From contig JBKBRB010000001.1 in assembly GCA_046292465.1 (NCBI GenBank), forward strand, positions 302,376-366,375: a stretch of 64,000 nucleotides of DNA. Direction: 5' to 3'. Both the position numbers and the translations under genes were made by a program. The DNA is from JANWWM01 sp046292465 (lineage in GTDB: Bacteria > Bacteroidota > Chlorobiia > Chlorobiales > Thermochlorobacteraceae). Below the pieces are notes generated by a model. It did no database searches and had not been told where the DNA came from. It saw only the letters and a program-made list of their open reading frames with translations. Below, in pieces: positions 45,168-53,262 of the stretch (the first letter of the stretch is position 1; every line of letters begins with the position of its first letter).

Positions 45168-45737
45168 ATGGCAACCACAAGTGATTTAGCAAAAGGCGTT
45201 ATCGTTCGCTTCAACGGCGAACTTCACGTTTGCGAGGAAGTTGTTCACCGCACGCCTGGCAATCTTCGTGCGTTTTATCAAGTTAAGATGCGCAACTTAC
45301 GGCACGGGCGAATTGTGGAAAACAGATTTCGTTCTGGTGAAGAAGTCGAAGTTGTAGAAACAGAGCGCAAAACCTTCCAATACCTTTACAGAGATGGCGA
45401 CAACTTTGTGCTGATGGACAATGAAACCTTCGACCAAACAAATGTGCCTGTATCTGCTTTCGGCGAACAGGCAAAGTTTCTCAAAGAATCTATGACCGTT
45501 GAAGTCGTTTATGCCAGCGACGGCTCGATTGTTCAAGCCGAAACGCCAACCTTCGTCGAGCTCGCCGTTACTGATACAAGCCCAACCACCAAAGACGAAC
45601 GCGCAACGGCAAGCACTAAGCCAGCAACGCTTGAAACAGGCGCTGTGATTCAAGTGCCAATGTTCGTGCTCACGGGCGACGTTGTGCGCGTCGATACGCG
45701 CACAGGCGAATACATTGATAGAGTCAATAAGAAGTAA
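45168..45737 (+). CDS. efp: Translation elongation factor P
   Basis: A 189-residue EF-P, which enters the ribosomal E site to help join consecutive prolines. The three beta-barrel domains are complete (KPATLETGAVIQVPMFV and DTRTGEYIDRV at the end). The loop that carries the modified lysine in E. coli (PGKGQAF) reads PGNLRAF here, with Asn32 at the lysine position and Arg34 two residues on. Lys beta-lysylation by EpmA is thus impossible at that site. No EF-P modification gene is adjacent. Confidence 0.95.
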   Translation: MATTSDLAKGVIVRFNGELHVCEEVVHRTPGNLRAFYQVKMRNLRHGRIVENRFRSGEEVEVVETERKTFQYLYRDGDNFVLMDNETFDQTNVPVSAFGEQAKFLKESMTVEVVYASDGSIVQAETPTFVELAVTDTSPTTKDERATASTKPATLETGAVIQVPMFVLTGDVVRVDTRTGEYIDRVNKK

Positions 45738-45740
45738 TTT

Positions 45741-45784
45741 CGCCAAACGTCTGAAAGGGGAGTATTGGCTTTTGGCGTTGTTCT
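45741..45784 (+). terminator. Possible weak terminator or attenuator between efp and accB
   Basis: CGCCAAA (45741-45747) pairs with TTTGGCG (45771-45777) across a 23-base loop, followed by TTGTTCT. The long loop and short T run make it weak, so accB may still be partly read from the efp promoter. Confidence 0.35.
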
Positions 45785-45829
45785 AAAAACAACCTTTGTC
45801 AACCTTTGTAAAAAACTTTTGGAGGCGAG

Positions 45830-46318
45830 ATGAACCTCGATGACATCCAACGACTGATAAAAATGGTCGATGAATCTGGTTTAGATGAAATGACCATCGA
45901 AGAAGGCGAGTTTAAGCTCACCTTGAAAAAGGCGGCAGAGTCGCCAGCGACACCCGCCGTGAATGCGATGCCGATGATGGTGCCGCCTTATTTCCCACCA
46001 CAACAAGCGCAACTGCCACAAGCCCCACCGCCTGTCGCTAAACCGTCTGAAGCGCCGCCTGCACCTGTTGATGCTGGCAAGAAATACAAAGAGATTCGCT
46101 CGCCGATGGTCGGTACATTCTATCGCGCGCCCGCGCCTGATGCCAACCCTTATGTGCAAGTCGGCGATACGATTACCAAAGGAAAAGTGCTGTGCATCAT
46201 TGAAGCCATGAAACTCATGAACGAAATCGAGAGCGATGTCGATGGAAAAATTGTGAAGATTCTTGTCGAGAACGGCAAACCTGTTGAATACGACCAAGTG
46301 CTCTTTTTAGTGGAGTAA
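45830..46318 (+). CDS. accB: Acetyl-CoA carboxylase biotin carboxyl carrier protein
   Basis: A 162-residue carrier. The biotinylated Lys lies in EAMKLMNEI near residue 128 of the C-terminal biotinyl domain (about 85-162). A Pro/Ala-rich flexible linker (about 45-80) separates it from the N-terminal helix region (MNLDDIQRLIKMVDESGLDE). A strong Shine-Dalgarno (ggaggcg) precedes the ATG. It carries CO2 from AccC to the carboxyltransferase in fatty-acid synthesis, and accC follows 40 bases on. Confidence 0.96.
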   Translation: MNLDDIQRLIKMVDESGLDEMTIEEGEFKLTLKKAAESPATPAVNAMPMMVPPYFPPQQAQLPQAPPPVAKPSEAPPAPVDAGKKYKEIRSPMVGTFYRAPAPDANPYVQVGDTITKGKVLCIIEAMKLMNEIESDVDGKIVKILVENGKPVEYDQVLFLVE

Positions 46319-46358
46319 CCGACTCGACTCTCAAAGCCTCAATAAAAACATTCTCTCG

Positions 46359-47702
46359 ATGTTCAAGAAAATTTTGATTGCAAATCGCGGCGAAATTGCT
46401 ATGCGAATTATTCGCACCTGCCGCGAAATGGGCATACAAACCGTCGCTGTTTATTCTACTGCCGATGCCGATTCGCTCCACATCAAATATGCTGATGAAG
46501 CAGTCTGCATTGGCGCGCCAATGAGCAAGGAAAGTTATCTCAATATCCCACGCATCATCGCCGCCGCTGAAATCACGAATGCTGACGCCATTCATCCAGG
46601 CTACGGTTTTCTCGCCGAAAATGCGGAGTTCTCTGAAATTTGCGCTTCATCAGGCATTAAGTTCATCGGTCCTTCGCCTGAAATGATTCGTGCAATGGGC
46701 GATAAGAAAACCGCCAAAGACACGGTCAAGCGTGTCAATGTGCCCATAGTTCCGGGAAGTGCCGGATTAGTTGAAGATTTGAACGAAGCCAAAGAAGTTG
46801 CTCGGCAAGTTGTCTATCCGATTATCATCAAAGCCACTGCAGGCGGTGGCGGTAAAGGCATGCGCGTTGTTCAGCGGGAAGAAGACTTAGAGAAAGCCTT
46901 TCAAACGGCACGTAACGAAGCCGAAAAAGCCTTTGGCAATCCGGGCGTTTATATTGAGAAGTTCCTCGAAGAACCACGCCATATTGAAATTCAAGTCTTG
47001 GGCGACCAGCACGGAAATATCATTCACTTGGGGGAGCGCGATTGCTCTGTTCAGCGCCGACACCAAAAGTTGATTGAAGAAGCACCTTCGCCTATCGTCA
47101 GCGAGGAACTGCGTGCCGAAATGGGCGAAGCAGCAGTTGCAGCCGCAAGAGCCATCAACTATGAAGGCGCCGGAACCGTCGAGTTTCTCGTCGATAAGTA
47201 TCGCAAGTTTTACTTCATGGAAATGAACACGCGCATTCAAGTCGAGCATCCTGTAACCGAAGAAGTCTGCGATATCGATTTAATCAAACAACAAATTTTA
47301 GTCGCCACAGGCAAAAAAATTTCTACCCGCAAAATCGTGCCGCACGGACACTCAATCGAGTGCCGCATCAACGCCGAAGACCCCGACAACGACTTCCGTC
47401 CCAGCCCTGGCGAGCTAAAAGTCTTTCACACACCAGGCGGGCACGGCGTCAGAGTTGAGACCCATGCCTACGCAGGTTATCGCATTCCACCTTATTACGA
47501 TTCTATGATTGCTAAACTCATCGTTCACGCGCCCTCACGTGAAGAAGCGATTGAGCGCATGCTCCGCGCCTTAGATGAGTTCATCGTCGAAGGCGTCAAA
47601 ACAACGATTCCACTTCACAAGAAAATCATGCAATCTCAACTTTTCCGAAGCGGACATTTCGACACCAGTTTCCTTGAAAAAGCTCGTTTGACGAGGGGAT
47701 AA
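46359..47702 (+). CDS. accC: Acetyl-CoA carboxylase biotin carboxylase subunit
   Basis: A 447-residue ATP-grasp enzyme that carboxylates biotin on AccB with bicarbonate and ATP. The N-terminal FKKILIANRGEIAMRIIR, the glycine-rich ATP lid (KATAGGGGKGMR), the catalytic MEMNTRIQVEHPVTE and the C-terminal domain are all present. The length is standard. It forms an accB-accC operon downstream of efp. Its bicarbonate could come from the SulP/carbonic anhydrase unit at 3.8-7 kb. Confidence 0.97.
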   Translation: MFKKILIANRGEIAMRIIRTCREMGIQTVAVYSTADADSLHIKYADEAVCIGAPMSKESYLNIPRIIAAAEITNADAIHPGYGFLAENAEFSEICASSGIKFIGPSPEMIRAMGDKKTAKDTVKRVNVPIVPGSAGLVEDLNEAKEVARQVVYPIIIKATAGGGGKGMRVVQREEDLEKAFQTARNEAEKAFGNPGVYIEKFLEEPRHIEIQVLGDQHGNIIHLGERDCSVQRRHQKLIEEAPSPIVSEELRAEMGEAAVAAARAINYEGAGTVEFLVDKYRKFYFMEMNTRIQVEHPVTEEVCDIDLIKQQILVATGKKISTRKIVPHGHSIECRINAEDPDNDFRPSPGELKVFHTPGGHGVRVETHAYAGYRIPPYYDSMIAKLIVHAPSREEAIERMLRALDEFIVEGVKTTIPLHKKIMQSQLFRSGHFDTSFLEKARLTRG

Positions 47703-47753
47703 GCAGGATAAACGCTCTCTACATTCCGTTTCGTTACGGCAAGTTGCATGGCT

Positions 47754-48251
47754 TTAAGTCGTCTTAGTTAAATCTTTTTCCAAGAGCAACTCGTCGCGGA
47801 GGGGAATTCCGTATTCGCCTGTAAGATGAATCGTTGGATTTTGTTCTCGACGCGCTTCAATCGCTCCCGCTCGCACCTCTGTAAGATGAAACGCGCGTTT
47901 TTGTAGAAAGCGAAGTGCATTGAGATTGTCGTTGGTTACGATACACTGCAATTTCTTGCATGCTCTCCTGCTGGCTTCAGATTCAAGATGTTTGAGCAAA
48001 GCCTCTCCAACCCCCATGCGCTTTCGGCTGACGTGCAGGCTAACAATGTGGCATATGTCGTTCTGATATTGATACACGATTAATCCAATCGGCTCACCGT
48101 CTACTTCTGCAATGAATGCTGGCAGATTGAGGATATCGTTTATCTCATCCCTGTCAAGGGGAGTATGCGCATAGATGGATTGCTGTTTGAGAAAGTTCGT
48201 TGCCCACTCAACATCGGCGGCAGTTTTAGGACGAATCTGTATTGAATCCAT
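47754..48251 (-). CDS. GNAT family N-acetyltransferase
   Basis: A 165-residue GNAT protein. The acetyl-CoA site appears as VSRKRMGVGEALLKHLE, followed by NDNLNALRFLQKRAFH. The conserved Gly-rich loop is R-x-x-G-x-G/A form. Its substrate is unknown. It lies alone between accC (convergent) and the phosphatase gene. Confidence 0.85.
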   Translation of the reverse strand: MDSIQIRPKTAADVEWATNFLKQQSIYAHTPLDRDEINDILNLPAFIAEVDGEPIGLIVYQYQNDICHIVSLHVSRKRMGVGEALLKHLESEASRRACKKLQCIVTNDNLNALRFLQKRAFHLTEVRAGAIEARREQNPTIHLTGEYGIPLRDELLLEKDLTKTT

Positions 48252-48334
48252 GTGGCAGTAATTTGTATTGTCGCAGTTGATGAAAGGTATGTTTAATGTA
48301 TGTAAGAAGTTTCAAAAAAACCTAACGAGAAACT

Positions 48335-49519
48335 CTAACGACATTTTATCGCCAAAATTGTGGAGTCGTCGCGCAATGGCAAGTTGCCTCTGAACGAGGC
48401 AAGCGTTGTTGAAAGCGTTTCATAAAGTTCTCTTGCTGAAAGCGACTGCGGAGCGGTTTTGAACCACTCCACCACGCGCTCGATTTGAAATTCTTCGCCG
48501 TCTTCATTGAGCGTTTCATTAACGCCATCGCTGAACAAAAGAAATCGGTCGCCACGCTCGAAGTTGTAGGTTTCTATGGGGAAGATGGCATTGTGCCGAA
48601 GCCCAAGTGCAATCGCCTTTGGTTTAAGCAGGCACACATTGCCATGATTGGCTTGATGAAACAGAATCGGCAAGTGCCCTGCATTCGCAGTTGAAAAGGT
48701 CTTTGTGCGGAAATCGAGCAACAGGCATGCGAAACTAACGAACATTTTCGGGCGCGAGTTGTCGCAAATGTCTTTATTGAGTTCGCTCATCAAGTTTTCA
48801 AGCGTGGTAAAGTGGCGCAGTTCAGCACGGAAGGCGGCTTTGGTAATCGCCATCAAAAGCCCTGCGGCGACATTATGCCCCGACACGTCGCCGACTGCGA
48901 CAATCAATCGCCCGTCGTTCAGCCAAAACGCATCGTAGTAGTCGCCACCAACTTCGGTTGCAAATTCCCCTTTGCCATAGAGCTCGACAACATTGGTTTG
49001 GATATTGAGCGTCGGCAGAAAATCCTTTTGTATGCTTTGCGCTAAATCAATTTCCGCATCAAGTTTTGACTTTTCCTCGACAACCGAACGAATGACATAA
49101 TTCCACATTGAGCCACTTGCACCAATCAAGATGAGCGTCGTAAAAGCCAGCGCAAACGAGAGCAAATCGAAGGATTCAACGGCTTTTGTATTCATTACGC
49201 TCGACGCGCCCATATAGCCACCAAACAAAAACGAGAGCGGAAAGGTGAGCCAAAAAAAACGACGCACGCTTGGAAAGAGAATCATTGAGAAGGTTAACCC
49301 TGAAATAACTGCCCCAAACGCATAGAGTATAATCAAGTTTTCATGTGTTAATAGGGAGTTAAGCATAAGGTGAATCAGAAAGAGCACCATAAACGACGAA
49401 ATGAATGTGGCAGTCGCCGCCGTCGCACGAACTTTCAGTGGCAGGGTGAAAAAGAACTCATACTTTTTCAGTAGTTGCTCGTTGAAATTCGAGAGAGAAT
49501 GTTTGCTTGATGTGTTCAT
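48335..49519 (-). CDS. Membrane PP2C-type (SpoIIE/RsbU) serine phosphatase
   Basis: A 394-residue protein with four hydrophobic segments (about 30-150), a coiled-coil link (EEKSKLDAEIDLAQSIQKDFLP) and a C-terminal SpoIIE/RsbU phosphatase domain. Metal-binding motifs EVGGDYYDAF, VAVGDVSGHN, LLFSDGVNE and RDDSTILAIK are intact. Such enzymes dephosphorylate anti-sigma antagonists in partner-switching systems; no antagonist or anti-sigma gene is adjacent. It begins 3 bases after the lnt stop and is likely co-transcribed with it. Confidence 0.9.
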   Translation of the reverse strand: MNTSSKHSLSNFNEQLLKKYEFFFTLPLKVRATAATATFISSFMVLFLIHLMLNSLLTHENLIILYAFGAVISGLTFSMILFPSVRRFFWLTFPLSFLFGGYMGASSVMNTKAVESFDLLSFALAFTTLILIGASGSMWNYVIRSVVEEKSKLDAEIDLAQSIQKDFLPTLNIQTNVVELYGKGEFATEVGGDYYDAFWLNDGRLIVAVGDVSGHNVAAGLLMAITKAAFRAELRHFTTLENLMSELNKDICDNSRPKMFVSFACLLLDFRTKTFSTANAGHLPILFHQANHGNVCLLKPKAIALGLRHNAIFPIETYNFERGDRFLLFSDGVNETLNEDGEEFQIERVVEWFKTAPQSLSARELYETLSTTLASFRGNLPLRDDSTILAIKCR

Positions 49520-49522
49520 CTC

Positions 49523-51127
49523 TTAAACGATTTCCGAGTTTCTTCGCACTGCACTAAAAAGGGTTACAACACCAACCAGTATTGAGACCATCAAACAGCC
49601 TTTCGGAAACCAATCAGTGTGGCGCACGTAAAAACTTTCATCGTCGTAAAGTTCAATTTCTTCAACCGTGTAGGATTCCTTCCACCACTCGAGTTCGCCG
49701 TAAGGTCTCCCATATCGATCGATGAAGAGCGAAACGCCTGTGTTAGCAGAGCGCGCCATGGCGCGGCGGCTCTCAATACAGCGCAACTTTGCAAATGCCG
49801 CATGTTGATACGGTCCGTAAGATTTTGAAAACCATCCGTCGTTGGTAATAACCGTCAGCATCATTGCGCCGCGTCGGACGAAGTCGGCGGTGAAGGCAGG
49901 ATAAATCGATTCGTAACAAATGAGTCCTGTTACTTGAACTTTCTTGTTGGATTTTGTGATAAACGAAAAGTTCAGCGTGTCTTTGCCAACGCCCCAACTT
50001 GAAATGCCCGCTACGGCAAATGTTGCGGACGAGAAGAACGGCAGATATTGCATATACGGCACGCGCTCAGCAAATGGAACGAGTTTCATTTTGTGATAGA
50101 CTTGCGCGTTGCCATTTGAATCGAGAAGCATCGCGGAGTTGAAGGTGTCGTAGTATTGCTGTGCGTTTCGGTCGTATTTCGCGCCGAACTGTCGCTGGGT
50201 GCTGTCGGCGTAATAGATTGCATCAGAAAATCCTGTGAGCAAAGGCGCGCCCCATCGTGCGACGCTTGATTGCAATCGCTCCCACGCTTCTGAGCCGCGT
50301 TGATACAAAATGAAATACGGAATTGCCGTTTCGGGCCAAACCACTAAATCGATGCCGCCACGTGCCGCCGAATCGCTAACCGCAATGTGCTTTTCTAACA
50401 CAGCGCGCCGATTTGAATTTTCCCACTTCGCGAACGGATCGATGTTCGGCTGAATCACAGCCACTCGAACTGTGCCGACGGGTTCAGGCTTTGGCGCAAT
50501 AAACACAAACGCAGAGTAGAGCAACGGGAATACCAACATCGCACACAGGGCAATCGCATAGTGCCGTGAAGCGCGAGAGTCGTTGAAGGTTTCAAGCAGT
50601 TTGATGAACAGCACATTCATCATCACAATCCAAAAACTCACTGCCCAAACGCCAAAGAGGTCGACATACTGAATCAGCCACCAGAGATTGGCGTGTGAGT
50701 TTCCGAGCGTAATCCAACCGAATGAAATTTCTAAATCGAGATAAATCCACTCCCACGCCGTCCACAGAAACGGGAAGAACCACAAGGCTCGATTCCAGCC
50801 TAATGCTTTTCTGATAAAGAAAAACGCGATGAAAGGAATGGTCATGAAAAAGGTTTGCGCGAAATACATCAAGAACCCGCCGAGAAAGGTCGAGAGCGCA
50901 ACCCACCACACCGAAACCAGTGTGAAGCAAAGAAGCGAGAGATAAGTTGCGCGAAAATATGCCCCGAATTTTTCCACCGTTTTTAGATGCAAGAGAATCG
51001 GAACGAAGCCAATCCAAGCGAGGAATGGCGCGTGAAAAAAGGGATACATCACGAAGGATAAACCAAGTAGCGCGCCACCCAAAAGTGCGGCACGAAAAGA
51101 GGAAAGAATCGGTATAATGTGGTTCAT
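49523..51127 (-). CDS. lnt: Apolipoprotein N-acyltransferase
   Basis: A 534-residue inner-membrane enzyme adding the third acyl chain to lipoproteins. N-terminal membrane helices (about 10-215) precede a nitrilase-like periplasmic domain. Catalytic residues are seen as Glu in VVWPETAIPYF, Lys in YHKMKLVPFAERVPY and Cys in GLICYESIYPAF. The many lipoproteins in this window would be its substrates. Its start overlaps the DUF4160 stop by four bases. Confidence 0.94.
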   Translation of the reverse strand: MNHIIPILSSFRAALLGGALLGLSFVMYPFFHAPFLAWIGFVPILLHLKTVEKFGAYFRATYLSLLCFTLVSVWWVALSTFLGGFLMYFAQTFFMTIPFIAFFFIRKALGWNRALWFFPFLWTAWEWIYLDLEISFGWITLGNSHANLWWLIQYVDLFGVWAVSFWIVMMNVLFIKLLETFNDSRASRHYAIALCAMLVFPLLYSAFVFIAPKPEPVGTVRVAVIQPNIDPFAKWENSNRRAVLEKHIAVSDSAARGGIDLVVWPETAIPYFILYQRGSEAWERLQSSVARWGAPLLTGFSDAIYYADSTQRQFGAKYDRNAQQYYDTFNSAMLLDSNGNAQVYHKMKLVPFAERVPYMQYLPFFSSATFAVAGISSWGVGKDTLNFSFITKSNKKVQVTGLICYESIYPAFTADFVRRGAMMLTVITNDGWFSKSYGPYQHAAFAKLRCIESRRAMARSANTGVSLFIDRYGRPYGELEWWKESYTVEEIELYDDESFYVRHTDWFPKGCLMVSILVGVVTLFSAVRRNSEIV

Positions 51128-51363
51128 TCGAGGGGTGGAATTTTGGCGATTGGCTCACCACATTGAGCGCGATTCCAATTTTCAAGAAGTTCTTCTTGAT
51201 GCAACGCCGCCCATTTAACAATTAATCCCAACGCTCGGGTAGGAAGTTTGCCATTCAGAATACCAAAGTCTGAAATTTTACATCTCGCATGAAAATGAGG
51301 CGGTGAGTGGTCGTCATAAAACATATAAACCGTAATGCCAAAAAAGCGGCTGTTCTCAGGCAT
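51124..51363 (-). CDS. DUF4160 family protein
   Basis: A 79-residue protein of DUF4160, recognised by the start ITVYMFYDDHSPPHFHARC and by the ELLENWNRAQCGEPIAKIPPL end. The family is nearly always paired with DUF2442, as here, and has been listed among possible toxin-antitoxin-like modules, though this is unproven. It overlaps DUF2442 by 8 bases and lnt by 4 bases. Confidence 0.85.
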   Translation of the reverse strand: MPENSRFFGITVYMFYDDHSPPHFHARCKISDFGILNGKLPTRALGLIVKWAALHQEELLENWNRAQCGEPIAKIPPLE

Positions 51364-51622
51364 GTTGATTCTGATTTTCAGAAACTTGAGTGCACATTTT
51401 GAGATAAAGACTATCTGCGCAGAGGTCGAGATGATTTCCCCAAGCGAGCGAGCGCGATTCAGAGTCGATTCTCACAGACTCAAAAAAAGCAGGATCATCG
51501 AACGCCGCGAAGACCCCCTTTCCTTTGAGATGCGATAAGTCGACTTTGCCTTCCTTTCCGTCATCGAAACGAATCCATAATTGGAAAGGCGCAAGCGGTT
51601 TGACTGAAACGACTTTCTTCAT
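51356..51622 (-). CDS. DUF2442 family protein
   Basis: An 88-residue protein of DUF2442 (WIRFDDGKEGKVDLSHLKGKGVF and adjacent FFESVRID, SLAWGNHLDLCADSLY). The family fold is a small beta-rich domain sometimes fused to helix-turn-helix regions. It leads the minus-strand set DUF2442-DUF4160-lnt-phosphatase and is divergent from fmoA with 225 bases between. Its partner is the DUF4160 protein encoded next. Confidence 0.88.
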   Translation of the reverse strand: MKKVVSVKPLAPFQLWIRFDDGKEGKVDLSHLKGKGVFAAFDDPAFFESVRIDSESRSLAWGNHLDLCADSLYLKMCTQVSENQNQHA

Positions 51623-51668
51623 ACTTGAACACTTGTTTTCTGAAACGACTATTTCGTCTCTCTCTTTT

Positions 51669-51678
51669 TGCGAAAATA
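51669..51678 (-). promoter_or_regulatory. Possible -7 element for the DUF2442 operon
   Basis: On the minus strand TATTTTCGCA lies 47 bases upstream of the DUF2442 ATG and resembles the -7 boxes seen before HU (TATCTTCG) and the GNAT gene (TATCTTCG). Confidence 0.4.
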
Positions 51679-51688
51679 CGAAAAAGCC

Positions 51689-51721
51689 TTTGAAGAAAGG
51701 GCAAGGGAAATGTTAAGTTTT
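51689..51721 (+). promoter_or_regulatory. Candidate fmoA promoter
   Basis: TTTG (51689-51692), a 21-base spacer and TAAGTTTT (51714-51721) fit the Bacteroidetes-type pattern loosely. It would give a leader of about 120 bases before the fmoA ATG. Confidence 0.3.
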
Positions 51722-51847
51722 CAGCGAATCGAAAACGCTCAAGAGGCTCGCAGTCAACTCGTAAGTTCAAGCAGTGAAGTGAAGGTAGCCAGTGAGCGGT
51801 TAGCGGCAAAAAAGTTTTTATTAATTCAGCAAACAGGAGATAACATT

Positions 51848-52954
51848 ATGGCTCTCTTTGGCGCAGCAGAAGCGACCGTCGCTCGCTCTGATTACGAAAT
51901 CGTCCTCGAAGGTGGCACAAGCACGTGGGGCAAGTTAAAAGCCCGTGCCACGATTAACGTTACGCCCGCCATTCCGCTTCTTCCAACAGATTTGAATATC
52001 AAACTCAAATGCAAACCGATTGGCGACAGCAAGGATGTGGTGCGTTTTTCGTGCCTTATTGAAACCGTTGTCGATAGCACAGTGAAGAAACTCACAGTTG
52101 AAGCCGACATTGCTAACGAATCGGAAGAACGCCGCGTTGCCGTCGGCGATGGGGTTGTAACCGTAGGCGACTTTTCTCACGCCTTCTCGTTTGAAGGCTC
52201 AGTCGTGAATTTGTATTACTACAAATCCGACGTGATTCGCCGCAACATTCCAAACCCGCGATACCTGCAAGGGCGACAATTTCATGACATTCTGATGAAG
52301 ATTCCGCTTGAAAACGACGACCTCATACAGACATGGGAAGCCACACTTTCAAGCATTCGAAATTCAGGACCGAACTTTGGCGACTGGATTCGTGACTTCT
52401 GGTTCATCGGACCTGCCTATAACGCCCTGGATGAAGGCGGACAACGCATCTCCAATTTGGAAGTTGTCAGCATCGGCACACAAGGCACACCCCAAGAGCC
52501 GCTTGGCGTTTCCAACTGGAGATTCTCTAATGCAGGGTCCGGAGTTGTTGATGCGATTTCCCGTTGGGTAGAATTGTTCCCTGTCGAGAAACTGCTCGGA
52601 CGTGAAGCAGGAGTTGAAGCTTCGTTCCGTTCCGACTCGCAGGGCATTGAAGTGAAGGCGGACGGCAACTTGCCCGGCATCTCCATTGATGCAGGTGGCG
52701 GCTTGCGTCGAATTCTTAACCACCCACTCATTCCGATTATCCATCACGGCATCGTCGGCAAATACAACGAGTTCCGTGTGGATACGCAACTGACCATTAC
52801 GTTGCCGCCCGGCTTCAAAATTCGTTACGCCGCACCGCAGTATCGAACTCAAGTCGGCGAAACCTATAAATGGTATGGAGGCACTTACGCCAAATGGGTC
52901 GAGCACATCTGCAAAGGCGGAACCGGACAATTTGAAGTCCTTTATGCCCAATAA
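51848..52954 (+). CDS. fmoA: Fenna-Matthews-Olson bacteriochlorophyll a protein
   Basis: A 368-residue antenna protein that holds bacteriochlorophyll a between the chlorosome baseplate and the reaction centre, as a soluble trimer on the cytoplasmic membrane face. It is recognisable throughout, from MALFG to GQFEVLYAQ. Candidate pigment-binding histidines are at 111, 146, 292, 299 and 300. The ATG at 51848 follows a Shine-Dalgarno (aggaga); the open frame upstream is not FMO-like. Cys355 matches the conserved C-terminal cysteine, but Leu49 stands where Chlorobaculum tepidum has Cys49; other cysteines are at 55 and 69. The gene is monocistronic. Confidence 0.98.
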   Translation: MALFGAAEATVARSDYEIVLEGGTSTWGKLKARATINVTPAIPLLPTDLNIKLKCKPIGDSKDVVRFSCLIETVVDSTVKKLTVEADIANESEERRVAVGDGVVTVGDFSHAFSFEGSVVNLYYYKSDVIRRNIPNPRYLQGRQFHDILMKIPLENDDLIQTWEATLSSIRNSGPNFGDWIRDFWFIGPAYNALDEGGQRISNLEVVSIGTQGTPQEPLGVSNWRFSNAGSGVVDAISRWVELFPVEKLLGREAGVEASFRSDSQGIEVKADGNLPGISIDAGGGLRRILNHPLIPIIHHGIVGKYNEFRVDTQLTITLPPGFKIRYAAPQYRTQVGETYKWYGGTYAKWVEHICKGGTGQFEVLYAQ

Positions 52955-53262
52955 CCGTAGGTGCAATGTGTTGCTCGCTCATACCAAAAAATGTTGTTTT
53001 ACATAGCGGAAACGGGTGATGCCGTCCGCACCACAGCGCGATGAAATACTCGCATTGAAATCTTGCCCGAAAAAAAGGCTCGTGCACCTGAGAAAAGGGC
53101 TTCCCGAAAAGGGAAAAAGAGATTCGCACGGAGACCGAATGGACGCATTCGGTCTTTTTATTTATTTCAAAATGCCGCGCAAGTTTGTATCAAAAATCAA
53201 ATTTCCACATTTTTGAAAGCGTCCACACAAATAAAAACCAAAACTATAACGACACGGCTCAC
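52955..53262. other. Intergenic region after fmoA
   Basis: A 308-base stretch with no convincing gene. It contains the fmoA 3' region and a terminator (53133-53160). An open frame at 53016-53216 is low in complexity, very basic and lacks a ribosome-binding site, so I do not count it. Confidence 0.6.
53133..53160 (+). terminator. Rho-independent terminator after fmoA
   Basis: GACCGAAT (53133-53140) pairs with ATTCGGTC (53147-53154), an 8-bp stem, followed by TTTTT. It lies about 180 bases after the fmoA stop. Confidence 0.85.

Noticed and set aside
51668..51847. A 60-residue N-terminal extension of FMO in the same open frame
   Set aside because: The sequence upstream of 51848 is not FMO-like, the known protein starts at MALFG, and a good Shine-Dalgarno sits just before that ATG.
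53016..53216. A small basic ORF between fmoA and the antiporter
   Set aside because: It has no ribosome-binding site, runs through the fmoA terminator and has a biased Lys/Arg composition like random frame.
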